Program-made: the position numbers and the translations under genes
Shown: piece by piece, positions 8,703 through 15,326 of the stretch
How the letters are laid out: each line of letters begins with the position of its first letter
Position numbering within the stretch: the first letter of the stretch is position 1
Assembly (NCBI GenBank): GCA_030636765.1
Contig: DAOVWI010000013.1
Coordinates: forward strand, 1 to 22,011
Length of the DNA: 22,011 nt
Source of the DNA: Gemmatimonadales bacterium
GTDB taxonomy: Bacteria > Gemmatimonadota > Gemmatimonadetes > Palauibacterales > Palauibacteraceae
Direction of reading: 5' to 3'
Notes under the pieces: generated by a model
Told to the model about the DNA's origin: nothing
The model's database searches: none
The model's input: only the letters and a program-made list of their open reading frames with translations

Positions 8703-9241
8703 CGGACTCCTCCTGCGGAGCGTTCCGCGGATGGATCCGGTCCGGTCCGGCGCTTCGCGGCGAGCTCCAGCGCCCGCCGCACCGCCGCCTCCGGATCCAT
8801 CACGCGCTCTATCGGAAGGGCGGCGGGCAGCGTGTCCCTCAGCCCCAGCAACGGCACGCCCAGCTTGAGGCAAAACGCCGCTTCGCTCAGCGTGCCCCAC
8901 CCGCCCGCGATCGCGATCACGGCTTCGGACGTCCGAACCACAAGGATGTTGCGTGCCTCCCCCAGATCCGTGGGCAACGGAATCGACACTCCGGGTGCAG
9001 CCGCCCCGACCGCCGCGCCCGGAAGGATACCCAAGACGTTGCCACCCGCAGCGGCCGCGCCCTCGGCCGCTGCCTCCATGACACCGCCCAAGCCTCCACA
9101 CACCACCAGCGCGCCCCGTTCTGCCAGGGCCGCGCCCACGCTCCGGGCCGCCGCGGCCGTGGCCTCGTCGATCGATCCGCCGGACCCGATTACTCCGATT
9201 CGATACGGCCGGTCCGACGCGCCGGCTCTACGCTCGGTCAT
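8699..9241 (-). CDS. LOG-like Rossmann-fold protein (TIGR00725-type)
   Basis: A 180-residue protein of the lysine-decarboxylase-like/LOG superfamily, closest in pattern to the TIGR00725 group. It shows IGVIGSGG (15-22), CGGLGGVMEAAAEGA (48-62), LGEARNILVVR (93-103) and the superfamily signature GGWGTLSE (113-120), which binds a nucleotide phosphate in characterised LOG enzymes. LOG proteins release cytokinin-type bases from nucleotide monophosphates, but bacterial members outside that role are mostly uncharacterised, so no reaction is assigned. It starts at ATG 9241, eight bases after the dtd stop, and overlaps the next gene by four bases. Confidence 0.82.
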   Translation of the reverse strand: MTERRAGASDRPYRIGVIGSGGSIDEATAAAARSVGAALAERGALVVCGGLGGVMEAAAEGAAAAGGNVLGILPGAAVGAAAPGVSIPLPTDLGEARNILVVRTSEAVIAIAGGWGTLSEAAFCLKLGVPLLGLRDTLPAALPIERVMDPEAAVRRALELAAKRRTGPDPSAERSAGGVR

Positions 9242-9249
9242 ACTGGATG

Positions 9250-9687
9250 CTACCGATCCAGGATCAGGGTGACCGGACCATCGTTCACGAGCTCGACCTT
9301 CATCATCGCCCCGAAGCGGCCGCTCTCCACGCGAACACCTTTCTCGCGGCAGGCCGAGAGGAACCGGTCATACAGATCCTCGGCCCGATCAGGGGGCGCC
9401 GCGCCAACGAAGGAAGGGCGAAGCCCTCTGGAGGTGTCGCCGTACAGCGTGAACTGGGAAACGACCAGGAGAGAGCCGCCCACATCCCGAACCGACCGGT
9501 TCATCCGGCTCTCGCCGTCCGCAAAGATTCGGAGGCCGACCACTTTCCGGGCCATCCAATCCAGCTTCTCCCTTCCGTCGTCCGGCGCGAACGCGACCAA
9601 CAGAACCAGCCCTTGCTCGATCACCCCGACCCTTTCCCCACCCACCAGCACCGACGCGCACGACACTCGCTGGGCCACCACGCGCAT
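9250..9687 (-). CDS. dtd: D-aminoacyl-tRNA deacylase
   Basis: DTD proofreading enzyme that hydrolyses D-amino acids, and glycine mischarged on tRNA-Ala, from tRNA. At 145 residues it has the standard length. The start MRVVAQRVSCASV, the catalytic SQFTLYGDTSRGLRPSF (77-93) and the C-terminal GPV (137-139) in NDGPVTLILD are all conserved signatures of the two facing active-site motifs. ATG 9687 is preceded by AAGGAGG four bases away, which rules out the 20-codon upstream extension. It is the first gene of a four-gene leftward operon and faces the long gap 9688-10415. No clear promoter was found just upstream of it. Confidence 0.96.
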   Translation of the reverse strand: MRVVAQRVSCASVLVGGERVGVIEQGLVLLVAFAPDDGREKLDWMARKVVGLRIFADGESRMNRSVRDVGGSLLVVSQFTLYGDTSRGLRPSFVGAAPPDRAEDLYDRFLSACREKGVRVESGRFGAMMKVELVNDGPVTLILDR

Positions 9688-9744
9688 ACCGCCTCCTTGC
9701 CGTACTTCGGGTACTCCAAGATCGGCCCAAGTGCAACACGACCC

Positions 9745-9884
9745 CAATCCACACCGTCGTGGATAAGCGCTTCTTCCGTCACCCGTCCCATTCAGCCACG
9801 GTCAACAGATGTTCCACGTTTTTCTCCACACTCTTTCCACACGCCGACACTCATTTTTTCAAAAAACCGTACCCCTGTGGCCAA
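9745..9884. other. DnaA-box-like cluster with A/T tract (possible origin)
   Basis: Five nonamers match TTATCCACA at 7 or more of 9 positions: CAATCCACA (9745-9753, plus), TTATCCACG (9758-9766, minus), TTCTCCACA (9822-9830, plus), CTTTCCACA (9833-9841, plus) and TTGGCCACA (9876-9884, minus). With equal base frequencies I estimate about 0.4 such matches in 140 bp on both strands. TTTTTTCAAAAAA (about 9854-9866) is an A/T tract in otherwise GC-rich DNA. TGTTCCACGT (9810-9819) equals the first half of a parS site, but the second half is absent. No dnaA, dnaN or gyrB gene is in the window. Confidence 0.4.
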
Positions 9885-10029
9885 GCGCCAGGTCAATCTC
9901 CCACTGGATCACGTTTGACGAGAGCCCGCACTCGGCGAAGCGGCACGCACCACATACCAGGCACCGAGAGGAGGATCCGGGAGACGCTGCTTCGCAAGGA
10001 GGGAGCCCTCAACGGCAGGCAGAGGCTCC

Positions 10030-10307
10030 CAGATGTACTCAGCCCCCGCCCGCTCCGAAAAGCGTTCGGGGGCTGAGGGAGGATCGACCCGCCTTCCGAC
10101 AGATCTCACCGTTCTGTCAACCGCGTCTTGGTCGATCGCGCAAACCTTCCAAGACTCAACGGGTCTGGTACCATCTTCGCCCAACCCGCGGTGTGACTTC
10201 CAGTTTCCAGCCTCGCGGCCTTCCACCTTCCTCCACGTCAGACGACCCGTTGATCCGTGACAGAGGGCGCAGCATCCGGTCTTGCTGGTGCCTCCTCCTC
10301 GGACACG
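10030..10307 (-). ncRNA. Candidate structured non-coding RNA
   Basis: A near-consensus promoter (10313-10341) points leftward into DNA with no convincing protein gene. The predicted transcript contains four consecutive perfect stems: 10244-10253 with 10156-10165 (10 bp), 10149-10155 with 10125-10131 (7 bp), 10113-10118 with 10098-10103 (6 bp), and 10067-10077 with 10038-10048 (11 bp). The first three lie back to back, which is unlike random spacing. A 105-codon minus-strand frame (9909-10226) crosses the region, but its third positions are much less G/C-rich than in the neighbouring genes, so it is probably not coding. I could not match tmRNA, RNase P, SRP or 6S RNA signatures. Both ends are approximate. 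Confidence 0.4.
10038..10077. terminator. Long GC hairpin, possible terminator
   Basis: CTCAGCCCCCG (10038-10048) pairs perfectly with CGGGGGCTGAG (10067-10077), and a 4-bp inner stem CGCT/AGCG extends it. It is the strongest hairpin in the gap. No T-run follows on either strand, so it may instead be part of a structured RNA. A second 7-bp stem (10001-10007 with 10024-10030) lies just beyond it. Confidence 0.4.
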
Positions 10308-10312
10308 AACGT

Positions 10313-10341
10313 AGTATACAAAAAGAAATTTTTGAGGTCAA
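10313..10341 (-). promoter_or_regulatory. Strong sigma70-like promoter, leftward
   Basis: On the minus strand TTGACC (10336-10341) and TATACT (10313-10318) are spaced by exactly 17 bases, so each hexamer is one base off consensus. The spacer is A/T-rich and contains CAAAAA-gaaa-TTTTTG. Transcription would begin near 10306 and run toward the hairpin region, with dtd more than 600 bases away. Confidence 0.65.
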
Positions 10342-10415
10342 CCCCTGGAATCGACGACCTTCCACTTTTTCAAACTTTCGTTTGTGATCACACGTCATGG
10401 CTGAGGTGTCGGCGC

Positions 10416-12425
10416 TCATTCGATTGAAATGCTCCGCCCCTCGCTATTCCATCCCGCGGGTCGCCACAGATCGACAGGATCGGAGCCCCGCAGCAGATCG
10501 GCCCCGGATACGCGCACGCCCTCCTCGGCCACGCGCGCCACGATACGGTTGACCAGCGCGCCGGCCGGCAGCGTGCGCCGGAGGCCCGCCACCGAGGCGA
10601 TCAGGACCAGGGCGTGCTGCGCGCGGGAGAGCGCCACGTTCACGAGTCGAGGAAGGTCGGGATTCCGACCCTCGTGCAGAAACCAACTCGCTCCAGGCGG
10701 GGCATCCACCGTATCGAGGAGAAGAACGGACTTCTCCCGTCCCTGGAAACGGTGGATCGTGGCAATCTCGAGGCGGGCCGGCGCTGCCTTGCCCAGCTGA
10801 TCACGCACAGCCTCCCTCAGCTTGCGCATCTGCAGCCGGTACGGTGTCACGACCGCCACATCCTCCATGCCGCAGCTCGCGAGAGCCTCCAGCAGGCGAA
10901 TGATCAACCGGATGTGGGCGACGTTCATCCGGGATCCTTCCAAGCGCACGACCTCCGGCCTCGTGTCCTCGGAGTCGACAAGAACGAGCGGACAGGCGAC
11001 CTGCGGACGTGTCGTGACCTCCGGCGCGTCCCGCAGCCGCCCGTCGTAGAAGAGCTCGCTCACCAGGCGCCTGATAGCCGGCGCCATGCGGTACTGCTCG
11101 TCCAGCATCGCGCAAAGCCGGTCCTTCGGAGATGGCAGCGATACCTCGCCCGGCACGTCCGTCACGATGCCGGCCTCCCGGAACAGGTCGCGGCTGAGCC
11201 AGCGGGCGGCCGCCTCCCCGCGCGAGGTGACGACGGCGGGCAGCTGCTGAAAGTCACCGATCGCCACCGCCCGGCCCGACGAGCGCGCGGCCGCCAGGGC
11301 CACATACGGCAGCGGCGCCGTGGACGCCTCATCGATGACCAGCGAATCGAACCGGAGCGCCGCAAGCTCCTCCCAGAGGGCGAGGCGCGCGAACGTGGTC
11401 AGCACCACATCAGCTTCCCGAAGCGCCAGGAGCGCCTGCACCTGGATGTCTCGCGCCAGCTGGCCTGCGCGCACCAGAGCGTCCCGGTCGTCGAGACGCC
11501 TCCCAGCGGCCTGCGCGCGGCGGAGACGCGCCCTCTGAGGCATCGCCTTGTGGCCGCGCAGCGGCCCGAGGCCGAGGTCCCGCTCCAGCAACTCGACGGC
11601 GGCGGCGATCTTGCCTCCTGTCAGCCGCCGCTCCAGCGCCGCCTCCAACGAGAGCGTAGGGTCTCCCGTTCCGCTGAGCCCGGCCCCCACCCGCACGATT
11701 CGATTCGCGCGCACCGCCGCGGGACCGAGAACCGCCGCCACACGAAGCGCCGCCAGATCCACGGCACCGTTCGTGACCGAGGCCACGAGTACCGACCCCC
11801 CATCGGCCATCTCGGCCACGGCGTGGCCGAGCAGCTTCGTCTTGCCCGTGCCGGGCGGTCCCCAGACGAACTGAACTCTGCTTCCGAGCACCCGCTCGAG
11901 GGCGTCCTGCTGAGCTCGGTTGAGGGCCCCCGAATCCGGCCGCGTGGGCCGGACCCGGCCTACCTCCGGAAAGGAGCGCCCGAACAGCCTCAGAACGGTG
12001 TCGGCATGATACCGCTCCGGTTCGGCCCGTATCGCTTCGAGACGCGAGGCCAAGGAACCCAGAAGCCAGCTGGGATCGAACTCCAGCGTGGCGATCGAAG
12101 GCAGCCGGCCCAACCACTCCGCCGTGGCAACTCGGACGCGCCTCGCCTCGCGATCCGACATCGTCACGAAACCGCTTGTCTCGCCGGCCTCGCAAAGCAC
12201 GCGGACGGCATCATCGGGCCGCACGTCGTGATGCCCGGAGGGAAGTCGCCACTCGTAGAGGAAGCCGCCCGCGGCATCGAGCAGGCGGCCGCCGGAGACG
12301 GAAACAGGCCCGTCCAGCCCCCGCGCAGCCAGCTGATCGCGCACTGCCGCGATCTCCTCCCCCACGGCAAGCAGGCAGCCGTCGAGAAGGTCGTTGAGTC
12401 GCTGATGTGTCGCGGTTTCTTCCAT
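10416..12425 (-). CDS. SF1 helicase, UPF1/DNA2-like (AAA_11/AAA_12)
   Basis: Predicted ATP-dependent 5'-3' helicase of superfamily 1B, 669 residues. The motifs appear in order: Q-type region LNRAQQDAL (168-176), Walker A GPPGTGKT (189-196), motif Ia VASVTNGAVD, motif II VIDEAS (363-368), motif III GDFQQLP (390-396), motif IV DEQYRMAP (442-449), VVTPYRLQ (525-532), motif V IHRFQGREK (557-565) and motif VI NVALSRAQ (596-603). The N-terminal 165 residues show no motif I recognise, apart from some barrel-like strand patterns. No nuclease signature is visible, so it resembles the stand-alone UPF1-like group rather than Cas4-Dna2 fusions. ATG 12425 is used because the 48-codon upstream extension runs into the divergent doxX gene. 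The substrate (DNA or RNA) is unknown. Confidence 0.9.
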   Translation of the reverse strand: MEETATHQRLNDLLDGCLLAVGEEIAAVRDQLAARGLDGPVSVSGGRLLDAAGGFLYEWRLPSGHHDVRPDDAVRVLCEAGETSGFVTMSDREARRVRVATAEWLGRLPSIATLEFDPSWLLGSLASRLEAIRAEPERYHADTVLRLFGRSFPEVGRVRPTRPDSGALNRAQQDALERVLGSRVQFVWGPPGTGKTKLLGHAVAEMADGGSVLVASVTNGAVDLAALRVAAVLGPAAVRANRIVRVGAGLSGTGDPTLSLEAALERRLTGGKIAAAVELLERDLGLGPLRGHKAMPQRARLRRAQAAGRRLDDRDALVRAGQLARDIQVQALLALREADVVLTTFARLALWEELAALRFDSLVIDEASTAPLPYVALAAARSSGRAVAIGDFQQLPAVVTSRGEAAARWLSRDLFREAGIVTDVPGEVSLPSPKDRLCAMLDEQYRMAPAIRRLVSELFYDGRLRDAPEVTTRPQVACPLVLVDSEDTRPEVVRLEGSRMNVAHIRLIIRLLEALASCGMEDVAVVTPYRLQMRKLREAVRDQLGKAAPARLEIATIHRFQGREKSVLLLDTVDAPPGASWFLHEGRNPDLPRLVNVALSRAQHALVLIASVAGLRRTLPAGALVNRIVARVAEEGVRVSGADLLRGSDPVDLWRPAGWNSEGRSISIE

Positions 12426-12500
12426 CGGTCCGTAACGTAGCTGAGCTTCAGCGGGGCCGGCACCCGGCACCGCACCGGCCTGCCGAAAAGGAGAGCGGCC

Positions 12501-12884
12501 ATGAGTCAGTTGTTCTGGATCGGAAGGATCCTGTTCTCCCTGCTGTTCATCGCATCGGGATTGGGACACTTCATGCAGCGGCAGTCGATGACGGCCTACG
12601 CGGAGGCCAAGGGCGTCCCGGCCGCAGGCGCGATGGTGCCTCTAAGCGGGCTCATGATGCTGGCCGGAGGGCTCAGCATTCTCCTGTGGAGCTGGGTGGA
12701 TGTCGGAGCCTGGCTACTCGTGCTCTTCCTCCTTGGAGCGGCCTTCAAGATGCACGCCTTCTGGAAGGAGGAGGATCCGATGGCCCGGCAGGGCGAGATG
12801 GCGCAGTTCATGAAGAACGTCGCGTTGGCGGGAGCCGCGATCATGTTCTACGCCCTCTACCAATGGCCGGAACTCGCCATCTGA
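12501..12884 (+). CDS. DoxX-family membrane protein
   Basis: Small inner-membrane protein of 127 residues with four predicted membrane helices (about 5-25, 44-63, 67-84 and 106-123). It starts FWIGRILFSLLFIASGLGHF, the typical DoxX pattern of a glycine-rich first helix followed by a charged loop. AAGGAG stands seven bases before ATG 12501. It is divergent from the helicase across a 75-base GC-rich gap, with no clear promoter found, and overlaps the decarboxylase start by 22 bases. DoxX-like proteins have been linked to thiol and oxidative stress or to quinone-associated redox, but no reaction can be given here. The last five codons and the stop are part of a 45-bp tandem duplication. Confidence 0.85.
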   Translation: MSQLFWIGRILFSLLFIASGLGHFMQRQSMTAYAEAKGVPAAGAMVPLSGLMMLAGGLSILLWSWVDVGAWLLVLFLLGAAFKMHAFWKEEDPMARQGEMAQFMKNVALAGAAIMFYALYQWPELAI

Positions 12885-14446
12885 GCGCCAACCAGGACGA
12901 GGAGCTTCGGGCCGGAGCTCGCGATCTGAGCGCCAACCAGGACGAGGAGTTCCGGGCCGCCGCCCGCAGCGTAGCCGAGTGGGTGGCGGACTACCGGGAG
13001 CGGGTCGAGGAGATGCCGGTCCTCGCTCGCGTCGCCCCAGGCGAGCTCAGCGCGCTGCTGCCGCCCTCGGCGCCGGAACGAGGCGGGCCGCTCGACGACG
13101 TCCTTCGCGACCTCGACCGGCTCGTCCTTCCCGGCATCACCCACTGGAACCACCCCGGCTTTCTCGCCTATTTCTCGAGCTCCTCCTCCGCGCCGGGCCT
13201 GCTCGCCGAGTTCGTGATCGCCGCGCTCGGGGTAAACGCGATGCTGTGGCGCACGTCCCCGGCCGCCACCGAGCTCGAGCTTCGCATGGTCGATTGGCTT
13301 CGCCGCCTCGTGGGTCTCCCGGACGGCTTCGAGGGCGTGATCCTCGACACGGCTTCCACGAGCAGCTTCACGGCCCTTCTGGCTGCGAGGGAAGCGGCCG
13401 GGCTCGAGGTCCGAGAGCGGGGGCTCGCGGGACGGCCCGACCTGCCGTCCCTAACCGTGTACGTCTCCGAGCAGGCGCACTCCTCTCTGGAGAAGGCGGC
13501 GATCGCCGCGGGCCTCGGCCAGCGTGGCGTGCGCAAGATCCCCACGGACAACAGCTACCGGATGAATGTGGAGGCGCTTCGCCGGCGCATCTCGGCCGAC
13601 GTTGAGGCGGGAACCCGGCCGATCATGGTCTGCGCCACCATCGGCACGACCTCCACGACGAGCGTCGATCCGGTGGCCGCCATCGCAGACGTGTGCGAAG
13701 CGATGAACGTGTGGCTTCACGTGGACGCGGCGTACGCGGGGCCGGCCGCGATGCTCCCCGAGGCACGCCGGCACTTCGTCGGATGGGAGCGGGCCGACTC
13801 GATCGTGATCAATCCGCACAAGTGGATGGCAACGCCGATGGACTGCAGCACGTTGCTCTTTCGCGACCGGGGCGCGTTCCGAGCCTCGCTCGCGCTGACG
13901 CCGGAGTACCTGAGCTCCGACACACAGGGCGTCGTGAACCTGATGGACTACGGTCTTCCGCTCGGGCGCCGCTTTCGGGCGCTGAAGCTGTGGTTCCTCT
14001 TCCGGCAGCTGGGCGCGGAGGCGCTGAGAGAGATGCTTCGCCGTCACCTGAGGCTGGCTGGGGAGTTCGCCGGGTGGATCCGGGCCGACCGTCGCTTCCA
14101 GCTAGCGGCGCCGGTGCCGTTCGGCACCGTCTGCTTCAGGGCCAACGCGCCGGGCGCGGACCCGAAGCCGGGTGCGGAGCCGCCGGGCACCAAGCCGGAG
14201 CCATCGGGCGCGGACCCGGGCGCGGAGCCGGCTGCGACCAACGACTGGACCCGGGAGCTTCTCGCGCGGGTGAATCGTCGCGGACCGGTCTTCCTGTCGC
14301 ATACGGTCCTGGACGACCGGTACACCTTGCGCCTCTCGGTGGGTAGTGTGCACACGGGCGAGCGGCACGTCCGCAACGCGTACGCGCTCCTTTGCGAGGA
14401 GTACGACGGCCTGGTGCGGGAAGGCTGGCCCGCCCGGGATCGATAG
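12863..14446 (+). CDS. Group II PLP-dependent amino-acid decarboxylase
   Basis: Fold-type I PLP enzyme of the aromatic-L-amino-acid/glutamate decarboxylase family, 527 residues. Recognisable segments are THWNHPGFLAYFSSSSSAPGLL (93-114), SPAATELELRMVDWL (132-146), H206 in SEQAHSS, D288 in HVDAAYAG, and the PLP lysine K320 in INPHKWMATPMDCS. The overall layout favours an aromatic amino-acid substrate, but this is inference. ATG 12863 lies inside doxX and no better start is available. Its N-terminus carries a 15-residue tandem duplication (LSANQDEE twice). Residues 431-459 are a Pro/Gly/Ala-rich low-complexity insert in the C-terminal domain between TVCFRANA and the NDWTRELLARVN helix, where relatives normally run straight through. 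The catalytic residues are intact, so the enzyme is probably active. Confidence 0.9.
   Translation: MAGTRHLSANQDEELRAGARDLSANQDEEFRAAARSVAEWVADYRERVEEMPVLARVAPGELSALLPPSAPERGGPLDDVLRDLDRLVLPGITHWNHPGFLAYFSSSSSAPGLLAEFVIAALGVNAMLWRTSPAATELELRMVDWLRRLVGLPDGFEGVILDTASTSSFTALLAAREAAGLEVRERGLAGRPDLPSLTVYVSEQAHSSLEKAAIAAGLGQRGVRKIPTDNSYRMNVEALRRRISADVEAGTRPIMVCATIGTTSTTSVDPVAAIADVCEAMNVWLHVDAAYAGPAAMLPEARRHFVGWERADSIVINPHKWMATPMDCSTLLFRDRGAFRASLALTPEYLSSDTQGVVNLMDYGLPLGRRFRALKLWFLFRQLGAEALREMLRRHLRLAGEFAGWIRADRRFQLAAPVPFGTVCFRANAPGADPKPGAEPPGTKPEPSGADPGAEPAATNDWTRELLARVNRRGPVFLSHTVLDDRYTLRLSVGSVHTGERHVRNAYALLCEEYDGLVREGWPARDR
12866..12955. repeat. Two-unit 45-bp tandem duplication
   Basis: Unit 1 (12866-12910) and unit 2 (12911-12955) differ at 4 of 45 bases. 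In the doxX frame each unit reads PELAI then a stop. In the decarboxylase frame they encode AGTRHLSANQDEELR and AGARDLSANQDEEFR. The duplication therefore copied the overlap between the two genes. Confidence 0.92.
14153..14239 (+). repeat. Low-complexity repeat insert inside the decarboxylase gene
   Basis: Degenerate units of the form GGYGCGGASCCG recur four times near 14153, 14170, 14207 and 14219, encoding GADP, GAEP, GADP and GAEP separated by Pro/Lys/Glu-rich residues. The number of bases keeps the frame. It looks like an expanded surface loop rather than a domain. Confidence 0.7.
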
Positions 14447-14460
14447 CGGCGCGCCGATCC

Positions 14461-14491
14461 GGCAAGTCGCTGAAGAACACCAGACGGGATG
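14461..14491 (+). repeat. Dispersed short repeat, copy B
   Basis: Starts GGCAAGTCGCTGAAGAA and continues to GACGGG. It aligns with copy A (5953-5983) over about 30 bases, including the trailing GACGGG, and lies 15 bases after the decarboxylase stop. Confidence 0.55.
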
Positions 14492-14496
14492 CGAAA

Positions 14497-15270
14497 ATGA
14501 AGGCCAGCAGGTCGCTGAGGAACTCCAGTGGGCCGCGTTACGAGCGCCGGAACCGGCACGCCCCCCTGCTGCCCCGGCTCGCTTTCCTCGTGGCACTCGG
14601 CTGCACGGGCGAATACGGCACGGCTCAGGAAGCGCAGCCGTCCGGCGAGGAGCCCGGGGCTCCCGAAGAGACGGGCGTGAAGGACGGAATCGTCCTGCCG
14701 GACCAGCAGGAGATCATGATCACCCGGGCGGATCAGGCGCGCATCAAGGGCAGCTCCGACGCGCCGATCCGGGTCCTCGAGATCTCCGACTTCCAGTGCC
14801 CGTTCTGCGCGCGATTCAACCGCGAGACCCTGCCGGTCCTGGACAGCCTGTACATCCGTACGGGGAAGATCGAGTACGTGTGGATCTCCTTCGCGAACCC
14901 GAGCCACGAGTTCGCCTGGCCGGCCATCGAGGCCGCGTTCTGCGCGGGCGCCGTGGGCAAGTTCTGGCCGATGCACGATGTCCTGTTCGATCGTCAGGGC
15001 GAATGGTCAACCGCGAAGGAGGCGTTCCCGAGGTTCGTCGAATACGCCGAGGAACTGGCCATCGACGGCGCGTCGTTCGCGGCCTGCATCCGAGAGGATC
15101 GCATGGCGCCTTTGCAGGTGCGCGACTTCCAGTCCGTGAACCGGGCGGGAATCACCAGCACGCCGTTCTTCATCATCGCGGACAGCCTCTCGGTGCGCGG
15201 AGCGGCCGCGGCGACACAGTTTCAGACCATCATTGACAGCCTGCTGACGATCAAGGAAGCGGAGGGCTAG
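14497..15270 (+). CDS. DsbA-like thioredoxin-fold protein, exported
   Basis: Predicted envelope thiol:disulfide oxidoreductase, 257 residues. A short hydrophobic export segment (LLPRLAFLVALGC, 24-36) follows a basic N-terminus. C36 could be a lipid-attachment Cys, but the -3/-2 residues fit the lipobox poorly. After an acidic linker the DsbA/Thioredoxin_4 domain begins near 85, with the active site C101-P-F-C104 in ISDFQCPFCARFNRE, a helical insertion (EFAWPAIEAAFCAGAVGKFWPMHDVLF), and the cis-proline in GITSTPFF. ATG 14497 is the most plausible start. Two copies of a dispersed repeat flank or overlap it, and the second supplies codons 4-14, so the present start may be recent. No DsbB partner is in the window. 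Confidence 0.85.
   Translation: MKASRSLRNSSGPRYERRNRHAPLLPRLAFLVALGCTGEYGTAQEAQPSGEEPGAPEETGVKDGIVLPDQQEIMITRADQARIKGSSDAPIRVLEISDFQCPFCARFNRETLPVLDSLYIRTGKIEYVWISFANPSHEFAWPAIEAAFCAGAVGKFWPMHDVLFDRQGEWSTAKEAFPRFVEYAEELAIDGASFAACIREDRMAPLQVRDFQSVNRAGITSTPFFIIADSLSVRGAAAATQFQTIIDSLLTIKEAEG
14506..14537 (+). repeat. Dispersed short repeat, copy C
   Basis: AGCAGGTCGCTGAGGAAC followed by TCCAGTGGGCCGCG. The first half matches copies A, B and D; the second half (GTGGGCCGCG) matches copy E. It lies inside the N-terminal codons of the DsbA-like gene. Confidence 0.55.
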
Positions 15271-15326
15271 AAGTGGCAGCCGGCTCGGAGGCGATGGACG
15301 TGGGCTCGGAGACGCTGCGATAGGGA

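Noticed and set aside
9810..9825. Possible parS site
   Set aside because: Only the first ten bases (TGTTCCACGT) fit; the second half of the palindrome is absent.
9909..10226. Minus-strand frame of 105 codons behind the strong promoter
   Set aside because: Third-position G/C is clearly lower than in the neighbouring genes, and the frame runs through perfect hairpins, so a structured RNA explains the region better. Kept as an open alternative.
10030..10307. SRP RNA, tmRNA, RNase P RNA or tRNA in the large gap
   Set aside because: The SRP GGAAG-type loop, tmRNA ATTCGAC ends, RNase P GAGGAAAGTCC core and tRNA T-loop patterns were looked for on both strands and not found.
9809..10387. Plus-strand frame of 192 codons in the large gap
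   Set aside because: The third positions are not G/C-biased like the neighbours, there is no ribosome-binding site, and the translation shows no domain-like pattern.
14112..14127. Hairpin GGTGCCG/CGGCACC
   Set aside because: It lies inside the conserved part of the decarboxylase coding sequence and is explained by codon choice.
15282..15314. 21-bp direct repeat with core GGCTCGGAG between the DsbA-like gene and the hypothetical gene
   Set aside because: Only two imperfect units in a short GC-rich gap, with no dyad or T-run; not enough to assign a role.
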